From Ancylomarina longa (GTDB taxonomy: Bacteria; Bacteroidota; Bacteroidia; Bacteroidales; Marinifilaceae): 64,000 nucleotides of DNA. The notes below the pieces were generated by a model. It saw only the letters and a list, made by a program, of their open reading frames with translations, had not been told where the DNA came from and ran no database searches. Positions within the stretch are counted from its first letter, which is position 1; every line of letters starts with the position of its first letter. The stretch is taken from NCBI RefSeq assembly GCF_003996985.1, contig NZ_RJJX01000012.1, positions 51,637 to 115,636 on the forward strand. The letters run 5' to 3'. Shown here in pieces: positions 46,354 through 55,295 of the stretch. Both the position numbers and the translations under genes were made by a program.

Positions 46354-47268
46354 TCACTTAATTATATTCTCCAACAGTTTAATTAATTCAAAATTATTTG
46401 TTTTAGAAAACACCTGTCTGTGAGCATGTAGATATTGATACATATTATATTCTCTTTTTTTCCGCATAGAAATTTCAGAGATAAACTTATCTGAATGTGT
46501 TAACTTATCCTTATGATGTTCAGAATCCCATATAGTTAATAAAACGGAAGGACTTATAGGTAGAATAATCTCCACACCTGACATACCAAACCCTTCATTA
46601 AATCTGCGTTGATTTTGGAGGTGAGGTTTTAATAACACAGGATTATCTGATGTTATAAAATCATTGTCTGATGACACGTAATAAACCCAGTGTTTTTTCA
46701 ACAAATCAGACGCACAATTTTTCAAAAATTCAGGATCAGCATAAATATCCGAATGCAAAACAGGCTCAAACTCTTTATCCAAACTTGCTTTTACCTTTAG
46801 ATTACTATCAATAGTTGATGCTATTATATCAGCTGATTGTTGAGCTAGATTTTCAAACATTGTAGAAAAATTGTTTCTAACTTTTATATTTCTTAAATAT
46901 TGAATAACTATTAAATAAGCAAACGTGCTTTTTTCGTCACCATCTAATATCGTAGTATCTAAATTGCTAATTTTCCAATTAGTTGCTTTGGTTATAATTT
47001 TTGAAAGTAGACTACTGAATGCTACTTCAACGTTTTTTGAGAAAAATTCCTTTTCAAAATACTTCTCTGCGAATGGCAACTGCTCTATATTTCGAATATA
47101 TTTCTTTGGCAGATCATAAAAGAAATCTTCATAAGCAACTTTTCCTGTGGAACTGCAAAATGATTTTTTTATAATCTTATCGTAGGTATAAAGATTTTTT
47201 CCATTCTCAGAAAAATTCCTCAAGTAACATTGTGGCACATAATGCTGCCTTTCATTCTTTTGTCTCAT
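46354..47268 (-). CDS. DUF4238 domain protein
   Basis: 304 aa. The start QHYVPQCYLRNFSENGKNLYTYDK and later VYYVSSDNDFITSDNPV with ILPISPSVLLTIWD fit DUF4238, a family of unknown function scattered in mobile and accessory regions. No signal or membrane segment. It is flanked by a 9-base inverted repeat (GTTAGCGTT 46299-46307, AACGCTAAC 47311-47319), lies downstream of block B on the same strand, and looks like a single-gene cassette. Confidence 0.8.
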   Translation of the reverse strand: MRQKNERQHYVPQCYLRNFSENGKNLYTYDKIIKKSFCSSTGKVAYEDFFYDLPKKYIRNIEQLPFAEKYFEKEFFSKNVEVAFSSLLSKIITKATNWKISNLDTTILDGDEKSTFAYLIVIQYLRNIKVRNNFSTMFENLAQQSADIIASTIDSNLKVKASLDKEFEPVLHSDIYADPEFLKNCASDLLKKHWVYYVSSDNDFITSDNPVLLKPHLQNQRRFNEGFGMSGVEIILPISPSVLLTIWDSEHHKDKLTHSDKFISEISMRKKREYNMYQYLHAHRQVFSKTNNFELIKLLENIIK

Positions 47269-47325
47269 CTCAAAACATATTACGATTATTGAATTTATCT
47301 TTCCTGTATGAACGCTAACGAATAG

Positions 47326-47699
47326 CTGTAAGAATCCGTCACCTGTTATGATTTTTACAGCGTGTTGATTAAATCATCAATAGGATTTTTAAACTTACAG
47401 AAATCTGTTTTGGATACATGAGTGTAAATTTCAGTCGTTTTTGAACTTCCCTTCCCCAAACCTTCCTGTATAAATCTCAAACCCATTCCTTACTCGCGCT
47501 AAGTTGTTAGTCTGTTCGGAATCGCCTAGCCTAATCTCCCCTTTCGCATTTAGTATGTTTTCTAAACGCCCCTTAAAATTAAATATATTATTTAATATTT
47601 AGTAGGGATTTCATAGGTTATGATCATAGAATCATTTTAAATAAGATTTATACCAATAATATTTGAGGAGTAGTCCTGCCGGGGTTTAGGTAATCCTGT
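47326..47699. repeat. Repeat block B (copy of block A)
   Basis: Counterpart of 44457-44830, with the same hairpin, recombinase tail and junction to an array. Differences are scattered substitutions and a one-base length change. It lies 58 bases upstream of the DUF4238 start. Confidence 0.9.
47355..47486 (-). pseudogene. Truncated tyrosine recombinase 3' end, copy B
   Basis: A 43-codon stretch from ATG 47486: GLRFIQEGLGKGSSKTTEIY then THVSKTDFCKFKNPIDDLIN. The ending with a basic stretch and NP(I/L)DDL is the usual C-terminus of integrases in this phylum. The frame is stopped (TAA) two codons before the ATG and upstream coding sequence is absent, so only the last part of the gene survives. 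The stop is followed within 40 bases by the GTTAGCG cassette-like boundary. Confidence 0.8.
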
Positions 47700-48030
47700 T
47701 ACGAAAATAGTCGCCCTGTTAGATCCAAAGTGATCCTGTTAAGGAAATAGTCGCCCTGTTAGTGTTTTGCTCGTCCTGTTAAGAAAATAGCTATCCTGTT
47801 GAACAGGGCGAGTTCGAATGTAACAGGGCTAGGTAAATAGCAACAGGATTGGTAATATATCAACAGGGTCATTAGAAATATAACAGGACGCTCTGAAAAT
47901 CAACAGGGATAATAGCAAGACTAACAGGACAAGTTAAAAAGCAACAGGAAATATGGAAATGCTAACAGGGCAGCTATAAACCCAACAGGGTTTGTTGCCA
48001 AAGTAACAGGGCATGAAAAATTCTAACAGG
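47675..48030. repeat. Two-armed 20-base periodic array B (CCTGTT/AACAGG)
   Basis: Left arm: CCTGCC at 47675 (inside block B), then CCTGTT at 47695, 47715, 47735, 47755, 47775 and 47795. Right arm: AACAGG at 47802, 47822, 47842, 47862, 47882, 47902, 47923, 47943, 47964, 47984, 48005 and 48025. The symmetry centre is 47801. Inner period is exactly 20, and outer right-arm steps alternate 21 and 20. The core differs from array A but is the same in both arms. Spacers share no obvious sequence with array A beyond block B. Confidence 0.92.
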
Positions 48031-48117
48031 AGTATGACCCTTCCTAAAATAGTTGGTCAGATTATTACTGAATTTTGGGAAAGCGTAGACGTTTTATTTC
48101 CCAAAGCTTAAAAAGAT

Positions 48118-49101
48118 TTACTCGTTCACCAGCAGGTTGCAACCCCGAATATCCGAATGATCGAAACGACCGAGAATTTCGAAACTGCCATCGGTATGGA
48201 TTTTCCCCAGATCTTTTGTTTCTATAAAGGAACAGGAATTAATATTTGCCAGATCAATTACATTCACACCTCCGGTGCGGCCGGTTTTTTCGTAACTAAA
48301 AGGATCGTAAGTATCGCGAATCATGATTTTCATCCATGCCGGAGTGCGAAACAAACTATTGCCTTTCGAGTAGGCTTGCGATAACAGTTCTGTCATGCCG
48401 TATTCCGAATGAATGTGATTTACACCAAATTGTTTGCACAAAAAGGCGTGTAACTCCTCGCGGGTAATTTCTTTACGGCGACCTTTCATACCTCCGGTCT
48501 CCATTACAATTATATCCTCCAAGTTTAGTTGGTGATTTTCGGCTAAATCGAGCAGGGCAAAGCTAACGCCCAAAAGCAGTATCTTCTGCTTGTTTTTTTG
48601 TAGTTCGCTGATGGTGGCAAGCAGTTCTTTGTGGTTATGAAGATAAAAACCACTTTGCGGATGTTTGCTGTCCCGAATTAGATGCTCCATCATATAAATA
48701 AGGGAGGATCCTTCTCTTTCGAGATAAGAGGGAAGTAAGGCCAACACACAATAGTCTTCTATCGATCCGTAAAATTGTTGGAATCCCAGTTTAAAACTGG
48801 CTTCGTAAATACTTAAATCGGGAACAAAATGCCGACTGGTTAAATTGCCTGTGGTGCCGCTACTGGTAAATATGGCTTGTGCTTCGGCATCGGTAGAAAC
48901 AATTTTGTGCGATTTAAAAAATTCAATTGGCAAAAAGGGAATCGATTCCAGGCTTGTGATTGCAGATACCTTACAGTCCAGATGATTCAGGTATTGCTGA
49001 TACAGCTTATTATTCTTTGCTTGAAACCTGAATATTTTTAATGCCAGCGCTTTAAATTCGTTTTCGTTGCCTACGCTAAATATTTCCTTTGCCTCTATCA
49101 T
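48118..49101 (-). CDS. LuxE-like acyl-protein synthetase / acyl-activating protein
   Basis: 327 aa from ATG 49101 (a longer frame would need TTG at 49134). ANL-type features: IFTSSGTTGNLTSRH (phosphate loop), ETGGMKGRRKEITREEL, HSEYGMTELLSQAY and a C-terminal GRFDHSDIRGCNLLV. The family (LuxE) activates fatty acids and passes them to a thiol. In Bacteroidota such stand-alone genes occur near lipid or exopolysaccharide loci; here no partner reductase or transferase is adjacent, so the substrate is unknown. Confidence 0.85.
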   Translation of the reverse strand: MIEAKEIFSVGNENEFKALALKIFRFQAKNNKLYQQYLNHLDCKVSAITSLESIPFLPIEFFKSHKIVSTDAEAQAIFTSSGTTGNLTSRHFVPDLSIYEASFKLGFQQFYGSIEDYCVLALLPSYLEREGSSLIYMMEHLIRDSKHPQSGFYLHNHKELLATISELQKNKQKILLLGVSFALLDLAENHQLNLEDIIVMETGGMKGRRKEITREELHAFLCKQFGVNHIHSEYGMTELLSQAYSKGNSLFRTPAWMKIMIRDTYDPFSYEKTGRTGGVNVIDLANINSCSFIETKDLGKIHTDGSFEILGRFDHSDIRGCNLLVNE

Positions 49102-49247
49102 TTCTATTACATTATTTGTGCACAGTGCTACCAATAGGTGATGTCCTGCTTTTCTGCTGCAAATTTAATCGAAATTACCGAAGTAGGAATATGTGCTATT
49201 GCGAGAGGTATAGATTTGTTTTCTCAGATTAGAATTAAAGTGTCAAT

Positions 49248-49417
49248 ATTGTCCTAACTTGATTGGCACTTCGCCCAAAGCCGATTTCATTTTTTGGCTC
49301 TTAAGAAACACTTTTTGAATGAAGCTGCTGAATCCCAGTGTTTATTTGGTTCATAGCTTTAATTCATTAATGTAATTACTTGATCCCAGAAACGGAAGTA
49401 AAAAGATCAAGGTTGCT
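49248..49417 (+). repeat. Dispersed repeat, copy 1 (interrupted)
   Basis: 49248-49299 matches 63788-63839 at most positions (TTGTCCTAA, GGC.CTTCGCCCAAA, TTCATTTTTTGGCT). The second half (49382-49417) matches 63841-63877. In this copy about 82 bases separate the halves, while in copy 2 they are contiguous. No gene is seen in 49102-49522 apart from this. Confidence 0.75.
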
Positions 49418-49522
49418 GAGAAATAAACCCTTTACAGTGTTATTAGCCATAAACATATGGTTTCGAAATAAAAGATATAAATAAACAGAAACGTTTAGGA
49501 CGATATTGTTTTTGGATATGTT

Positions 49523-51448
49523 TTAATTCTGATGTATCGTAACAGGAATACTATAAGTAACCTGAGTGCCATGCGTACTAGCATCTATATTTTTTAAATC
49601 AACAATCTCGAAATTCATTTTCTTCGACGATTTAAAATTGTAAATCTTCACCCGATCTAAAGCAATGGAGGTAGCCAATGATTTGTGGCCTTTTTTCACT
49701 TCATTCTTTTTGGCTTCCTCAATCCCTATTCCATTATCTCTGATCTGAAATTGAAGCAATTTCTGATTATCTGTAAGAAAAATATTGACTTGAATTTCGG
49801 CGTTGGGATTGTTTCGAAGTTGTCCATGTATCAAAGCATTTTCAACAAATGGTTGAGCCAACATGGGAGGAACAAAAATGGCATCCGGGTCGATGTGTTC
49901 CTCCACATCAAAGTGATAGGCGATATCATTTTCGAAGCGTAATTTCTGTAAGCCGATATAATCTTCCAGAGTATTCAATTCGGTTCGCAGGGAAACGAAT
50001 TCCTGTCTTGAGTTTTCCAATATTCCTCGTACCAGACTTGCCAATCGCGATAAATAATTGTTGGCCTCGTCATTTCTGTCATCGAGAATAAAACTCTGAA
50101 TGGCAGTTAGTGAATTGAATAGGAAATGAGGATTCATCTGAGTAAGCAATACCTTCTGGCGCAAATCCATTATCTTATGATCGGCTCGCAAACGGTTCAT
50201 CCGCAAGGAAACCAATACGGCTACAATACCTAATATCAACACTACCAGTAAGGTTGTGATCCATGCATTTTTTTTATCCAGTTCTAAATTTTGAATCTGT
50301 GTACGCTGTTGTAAGAGTTCAAATTCTTTTGCTCTTTGTTCTGTTTCAAATTTTGCCAGTAGATTATTATACCGCTCTGTGGTTTCCTTATTTTCCAGTG
50401 AATCCTTTATCTGAATGAGTTCGGTTTGATAATGGAAGGCTTTTTTAAAATTGGTTTGTAATCTATAAACGTCAGTCAATGACTGAGATATTTCGGATAT
50501 CCATTTGAAATTATTTGATTTTTGAGCCAGCTGATTTGCTTCCTGTAGATAGCTTTCGGCTTCTTTATATTTCTTTTGGTCTATTAAAATTTTGGCAATT
50601 TCTAACTTCGAGCTGATTACTCCATTCTGATCGCCTAATTGGATCCTTACTGCTTCAGTTTTTTTTACCTCATGAAAAGCAGAATCTAATTTCCCCTGAG
50701 CATGGTACAAAAATCCAATATTAAAAATAAGTTTCGATTCGAATAATTTATTACCAAGCTTTGCATTCTCTTCGAGTGATTGCTTATAGTAATTTAAACT
50801 AGCTTTAAATTCCTTTCTTTTTTCATTTACAGCTCCCAGGTTGCAGTAGGCATTAGCAATTTCTTTAGTATTCTTAAATTTTTTGAAGTTTATAAGGGCT
50901 AGTTGATAATATTTTTCTGCATTAGTTAAATCACCCGTTTCGTTGTAGAGATTCCCCAGATTATTGAGAACGCTACCCATGCCTCTTTGGTAATTGTATT
51001 TTTCATAAATCTTAAAATTTTTCAGATAGTATTCTAACGCTTTATCATATTGTCCTTTTTTTCTGTATAAAAGTCCAATATTCCCTAATACTTTACCGAT
51101 ATCAACCTGCGACTTTAATGCTTCAAACTGTGGGATTGCTTTATTGTAGTAGCTAAAGGAGGAATCAATGTTTCCTATAAAATAGTAGTTTATTCCTTGA
51201 GCTTTGTAGGCTTTTGCTGATAACTCCGGATTATTAAGCTCCTCCGCCATTTTAATTGCTTTCTGACAAATCTCAATACTTTGTTCAAGAGAAACATTTC
51301 GAAGAACCTTGGAAGAATCTAAGTATTCAGTAACTCTATCCGTCAATATTACGGTCTTTGAGTTATTTTTCTTCTGAAAAAATCCAATTGAATGTACCGA
51401 ATTGGAAAACATACAAAGTAGTAATATGAATAGGGCTATTTGTTTCAT
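49523..51448 (-). CDS. LytS-type sensor histidine kinase with TPR repeats
   Basis: 641 aa. Signal peptide (1-20), about seven tetratricopeptide repeats (45-350), a coiled segment, one membrane helix (WITTLLVVLILGIVAVLVSL, about 397-417), then a His_kinase domain with the phosphoacceptor in LLTQMNPHFLFNSL and an HATPase (NALIHGQLRNNP, DNGIGIEE). Known partners are LytTR response regulators, but none is encoded beside it, so it is an orphan here. The TPR region is probably periplasmic. Confidence 0.92.
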   Translation of the reverse strand: MKQIALFILLLCMFSNSVHSIGFFQKKNNSKTVILTDRVTEYLDSSKVLRNVSLEQSIEICQKAIKMAEELNNPELSAKAYKAQGINYYFIGNIDSSFSYYNKAIPQFEALKSQVDIGKVLGNIGLLYRKKGQYDKALEYYLKNFKIYEKYNYQRGMGSVLNNLGNLYNETGDLTNAEKYYQLALINFKKFKNTKEIANAYCNLGAVNEKRKEFKASLNYYKQSLEENAKLGNKLFESKLIFNIGFLYHAQGKLDSAFHEVKKTEAVRIQLGDQNGVISSKLEIAKILIDQKKYKEAESYLQEANQLAQKSNNFKWISEISQSLTDVYRLQTNFKKAFHYQTELIQIKDSLENKETTERYNNLLAKFETEQRAKEFELLQQRTQIQNLELDKKNAWITTLLVVLILGIVAVLVSLRMNRLRADHKIMDLRQKVLLTQMNPHFLFNSLTAIQSFILDDRNDEANNYLSRLASLVRGILENSRQEFVSLRTELNTLEDYIGLQKLRFENDIAYHFDVEEHIDPDAIFVPPMLAQPFVENALIHGQLRNNPNAEIQVNIFLTDNQKLLQFQIRDNGIGIEEAKKNEVKKGHKSLATSIALDRVKIYNFKSSKKMNFEIVDLKNIDASTHGTQVTYSIPVTIHQN

Positions 51449-51628
51449 GATTAGCGAGATTGGTTAAGTGGAGCTAAAATCTCTGCAAAATATCAATATT
51501 AAGTAAGTTCACCGAATTGTAGAGCTTTTTATTTGATATTTTGTGTAAAACATATAAGAGGTGCAATTAATTAACCTCGATGATCATGAAGGAGATTTAG
51601 TATGTCTCATCTCAAAATGTAAGGCAAA

Positions 51629-51666
51629 AAAAATGAGTCTAATCTGGATGGATTAGACTCATTTTT
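51629..51666 (-). terminator. Terminator of the FadL-like gene
   Basis: A 16-base stem (51629-51644 with 51651-51666), loop TGGATG, flanked by A and T runs, 24 bases beyond the stop. Confidence 0.85.
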
Positions 51667-51689
51667 AAATGATGTTGTAGTAAAAGAAA

Positions 51690-52931
51690 TTAGAAATTGT
51701 ATGTAACACCTATTCCTGGAATCCAACCGGTATTTTTATATTCGCCGGAAAATCCAGTAGTAGAATCTGTAGCCTTTGTTTTTTCACCGTTAATGTAAAG
51801 AAGAGAAGCATCTAAACTTAACTTGTTGGTAAATTTGTATGAAAACCCAGTTGAAACTCCAATTTTATTTGCACCTGGAGTTTCCGGAGTATAAAAATCT
51901 TTCTGAGCTGGTGTTTCATCGTAATAGAAACCAGCTCTAAGATCTAATTTTGAGTTTGCAGAATATTGTGCACCAATTCTGTAAATCATTGTATTGTCCC
52001 AATTTCTTGGACTTTTAGAATCTAACATTCCGGTTGGATCATTTTCAAAATCGAAATCTAATGATTTATATTTATTCCATTGCACGAAGTTTACATCAGC
52101 CGAAACCAACCATTTATTATCAATTTGATAGGCAAGTCCAATATTGAAACTGGCTGGCATTGGAAGGGTTGCTGCAACTCCTCCATCGGGAAATACTGGT
52201 GCAAAAGCTGCTGGGATATTTGAAAATTTTGCATCTCCATCTGAATAATCCAGATCAATATCTACTTGTGAGCGATAAGAAAGGCCGATATTAAACTTTT
52301 CAGTAGGTTGAAGAAAAACGCCTAAGTTATAACCATATTTTATTTTGTTACCGCTTAATTCAACACCTCCATTTGTAATAAAAGAACCATCAGCAGGATT
52401 TCGGATTGGAAATTCTTTGTTTAGAGTAAATTCTCCGTATACAATATTTAATCCGGCACCTACACTAATCCAATCAGCCAATTGATAGGAAATTGTTGGT
52501 TGGATATAAATAGCTTTTAATTCGATATTCTGAATTAAATATTTTCCAGACCAGTCTTTACCCCAATCTACTTTATTTCCAAATGGAGTATAAACACCTA
52601 AACCAATCGCAAGTTTATTGCTTACTTTTACCGATCCATATAAATAGAATGGTGTTCCGGTTGGGTTATCTGTTTCTTCTTTACCTAAAGCTCCGGTGTA
52701 TTCTGTTTTGATTAGAGTTGCAAATCCTCCAACCGAAAAACTGTATTTTTGATCTAGTGTAGCTAAAGCTCCGGGATTCCATTGCATACTACTGGCATCA
52801 AAGTTTAAGGCAGTTCCAACATGTCCCATACCTACTTGCTTGTTTCCTTGAAGATTTACTGCGAATCCTTCTGCTTTAACATTATAAGCCAACACAATAA
52901 TGGCAATTGCTAAAAAAACTTTTTTTATCAT
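51690..52931 (-). CDS. OmpP1/FadL-family outer-membrane transport protein
   Basis: 413 aa from ATG 52931, which begins the signal peptide MIKKVFLAIAIIVLAYNVKA; the upstream extension to 52991 is unlikely. Mature N-terminus GFAVNLQGNKQVGMGHVGTA is the FadL hatch/NPA-like region (SSMQWNPGALA), followed by a 14-strand barrel ending in an aromatic (TYNF). Imports long-chain fatty acids or other hydrophobic compounds in characterised members; substrate here unknown. Confidence 0.92.
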   Translation of the reverse strand: MIKKVFLAIAIIVLAYNVKAEGFAVNLQGNKQVGMGHVGTALNFDASSMQWNPGALATLDQKYSFSVGGFATLIKTEYTGALGKEETDNPTGTPFYLYGSVKVSNKLAIGLGVYTPFGNKVDWGKDWSGKYLIQNIELKAIYIQPTISYQLADWISVGAGLNIVYGEFTLNKEFPIRNPADGSFITNGGVELSGNKIKYGYNLGVFLQPTEKFNIGLSYRSQVDIDLDYSDGDAKFSNIPAAFAPVFPDGGVAATLPMPASFNIGLAYQIDNKWLVSADVNFVQWNKYKSLDFDFENDPTGMLDSKSPRNWDNTMIYRIGAQYSANSKLDLRAGFYYDETPAQKDFYTPETPGANKIGVSTGFSYKFTNKLSLDASLLYINGEKTKATDSTTGFSGEYKNTGWIPGIGVTYNF

Positions 52932-53149
52932 AAGTTGATGTTTTAATTTTCGCTTGGAATATAAGTGAAATTTTAAAATTTCTATTTTCATTATACAAGA
53001 ACAAGCAATTTGTTATTCGTAATAGGCAGAAAATCAAAAATATAGACATATCTGGATTCCTTGATGAAAGCTGATATCTAGCAGGTGTCTGAAGTTTTTA
53101 TTAAATTATTTTTACTTTTGCCTTCAATAAGATCATTTTATTCAATGAT

Positions 53150-54310
53150 ATGAATGTTAATTTGAATAAGAAACCGAAAGGAGATTTCGGTTATCAAAGC
53201 TATAAGGTGGGTTATAGAAGTGTAACAGCTTCATTAATTAATCGTTCTTTTGAATGGAAAGACAAGCAGATCAATATATTATTGGAATCTGCTATGCTTG
53301 ATTTGGGAGAATTGAATGCCTATTCAAAGTTCTATCCAAATTTAGAGCAGTATTTACCTTTGTTTGTTGCGCAGGAGGTAATTGCCTCGAATTTAATTGA
53401 AGGAAGTAAATGTAGCCTATCTCAGGTCTTTCTTCCTGACACTTCAAAGAGTTTTAAACGGATATATGAACAGAAGGAAATCACCAATCATATAAATGCA
53501 ATAAACTGGGGAGTAGAGGAATTAAAAAAGTTTCCACTTTCGGTTCGCTTAATCAAAGAATCTCATAAAATACTATGCAAGGACTTACCTCAGAAGGAGG
53601 ATTTTGCAGGTAAATTTCGTCCCTATTTTCAGGCTAGTGATAGTAAATTTGATCAGAATTCAGAATATGTACCTCCGAATAAACACGAATTAAAAATATT
53701 AATTAACGATGGTAAAAAATTCTGGAGAAATGATGATTTGGAATTGCCTCAGTTAATAAAAATGGCCATCTCCCTTTTTCAATTTGAGAATATAATGCCA
53801 TTTCTGGATGGTAACGGACGAACTGCCCGAACCTTAATACTGTTTGAAATTTTAAGTCTGTATTTCGTATCCAGGCCTATTTTTTGTTTATCCGTGTTTT
53901 TTGAAAAGAACAGATTGGAATATTATCATCGCTTGAATCTGGTACGCACGAAAAATGATATTGAACAATGGATTAAGTTCTTTTTGACAGGTATCAAAGA
54001 ATCAGCAATTCACAGCAAGGATATCTTAAGCAATATTGAAAAATTAAATGAGAAGTATCTTTCTTTGATTGATCGGGATATGGGTAAGAAAAGACAAGCG
54101 AGTGCCAAACAATTGCTTCAGGTTTTTTATCGTAACCCCTATCTCTCCGTTAATGAAGTAAAAGAAAAACTCAATGTGAGTTTTCAGTCTGCGAATCAAA
54201 TTGTTAAATGTTTTGAGGAAAGTGGATTGATTCGGGAACAAGCTGGTGCTCGTCGTAATCGAATTTTTTACTTATGGGAATATTTAGCTTTGTTTGACTT
54301 ATTGCAGTAA
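53150..54310 (+). CDS. Fic family protein with catalytic His replaced by Met
   Basis: 386 aa Fic protein with N-terminal Fic_N region, SNLIEG inhibitory motif (about 82-87), Fic core and a C-terminal winged helix (SVNEVKEKLNVSFQSANQIV). The active-site loop reads MPFLDGNGRTAR: position 216 (ATG at 53795-53797) is Met where His is expected, while all other motif residues are kept. Known: the His acts as base in AMP transfer, so ordinary AMPylation should be lost. It could be a non-catalytic regulator or use different chemistry. Monocistronic. Confidence 0.88.
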   Translation: MNVNLNKKPKGDFGYQSYKVGYRSVTASLINRSFEWKDKQINILLESAMLDLGELNAYSKFYPNLEQYLPLFVAQEVIASNLIEGSKCSLSQVFLPDTSKSFKRIYEQKEITNHINAINWGVEELKKFPLSVRLIKESHKILCKDLPQKEDFAGKFRPYFQASDSKFDQNSEYVPPNKHELKILINDGKKFWRNDDLELPQLIKMAISLFQFENIMPFLDGNGRTARTLILFEILSLYFVSRPIFCLSVFFEKNRLEYYHRLNLVRTKNDIEQWIKFFLTGIKESAIHSKDILSNIEKLNEKYLSLIDRDMGKKRQASAKQLLQVFYRNPYLSVNEVKEKLNVSFQSANQIVKCFEESGLIREQAGARRNRIFYLWEYLALFDLLQ

Positions 54311-54323
54311 AAGAATAGTTCAC

Positions 54324-54354
54324 GTCCCGAAGAAATTCGGGATGCTTTTTTTTG
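54324..54354 (+). terminator. Terminator after the Fic gene
   Basis: TCCCGAA/TTCGGGA stem with GAAA-type loop and a run of T, 14 bases past the stop. Confidence 0.8.
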
Positions 54355-54371
54355 ATATTTATACCAAAAAT

Positions 54372-54402
54372 AAAGACTGATTCCTTTTTGAAATCAGTCT
54401 TT
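54372..54402 (-). terminator. Terminator of sucCD
   Basis: AAAGACTGATT (54372-54382) pairs with AATCAGTCTTT (54392-54402); 17 bases beyond the sucD stop. Confidence 0.85.
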
Positions 54403-54419
54403 ATATCAGGCTCTTAGTA

Positions 54420-55295
54420 TTATCCTAAAACCTCTTTTAATTTTTTACCAATGTCAGCTGGGGATTTCACAACATGAATTCCCGCAGCTTCCAAAGCTTT
54501 CATTTTTTCTTCAGCAGTACCTTTACCTCCTGCAATAATTGCACCTGCGTGTCCCATACGTTTTCCCGGAGGTGCTGTCTGTCCGGCAATAAAGGCAACA
54601 ACAGGTTTATCAACGTTCTCTGCGATATAAGCTGCAGCAGTCTCTTCGTCTGATCCACCAATTTCACCAATCAAAACAATTGCTTCGGTTTTGGGATCTT
54701 CGTTTAGCAATTTTACGGCATCAATATGGCGAGTACCGATGATTGGATCTCCTCCAATACCAATTGCAGTAGACTGGCCAAAACCGGCTTCCACCAATTG
54801 GTGAACTGCTTCGTAGGTTAAAGTTCCCGAACGAGAAATAATTCCAATAGTTCCCGGTTTATGAATAAAGCCAGGCATAATACCAATTTTTGCTTCTCCA
54901 GGGGTTATTACTCCCGGACAATTTGGACCGATTAATCTGGTGTTCGGATATTTTTTCAAATATTCATGAACCTCCAACATATCCAGACTTGGAATTCCTT
55001 CAGTAATACAGATCACTAAAGCAACTCCGGCTTCAGCAGCTTCCATAATAGCGTCAGCGGCAAAAGCTGGCGGAACAAAAATTACCGAAGCATTTGCTCC
55101 TGTTTTCTCAACAGCACCTCGCATGGTATTGTAAATTGGAATTTTATCCATAAACAATTGGCCACCTTTACCTGGCGTAACACCTGCTACTACATTCGTT
55201 CCATATTCTAACATTTGTTGGGTATGGTAAGCCCCTTCAGAACCAGTGATTCCCTGAACCACCAGTTTTGTATTTTTATCAACTAGTACACTCAT
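54420..55295 (-). CDS. sucD: Succinyl-CoA ligase, alpha subunit
   Basis: 291 aa. CoA-binding N-terminus ([16 protein letters not shown]) and the phosphohistidine loop in [20 protein letters not shown] (active-site His in GHAGA). With SucC it converts succinyl-CoA to succinate with ATP or GTP formation in the TCA cycle. Its ATG shares one base with the sucC stop (TAATG), so translation is coupled. Confidence 0.96.
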   Translation of the reverse strand: MSVLVDKNTKLVVQGITGSEGAYHTQQMLEYGTNVVAGVTPGKGGQLFMDKIPIYNTMRGAVEKTGANASVIFVPPAFAADAIMEAAEAGVALVICITEGIPSLDMLEVHEYLKKYPNTRLIGPNCPGVITPGEAKIGIMPGFIHKPGTIGIISRSGTLTYEAVHQLVEAGFGQSTAIGIGGDPIIGTRHIDAVKLLNEDPKTEAIVLIGEIGGSDEETAAAYIAENVDKPVVAFIAGQTAPPGKRMGHAGAIIAGGKGTAEEKMKALEAAGIHVVKSPADIGKKLKEVLG

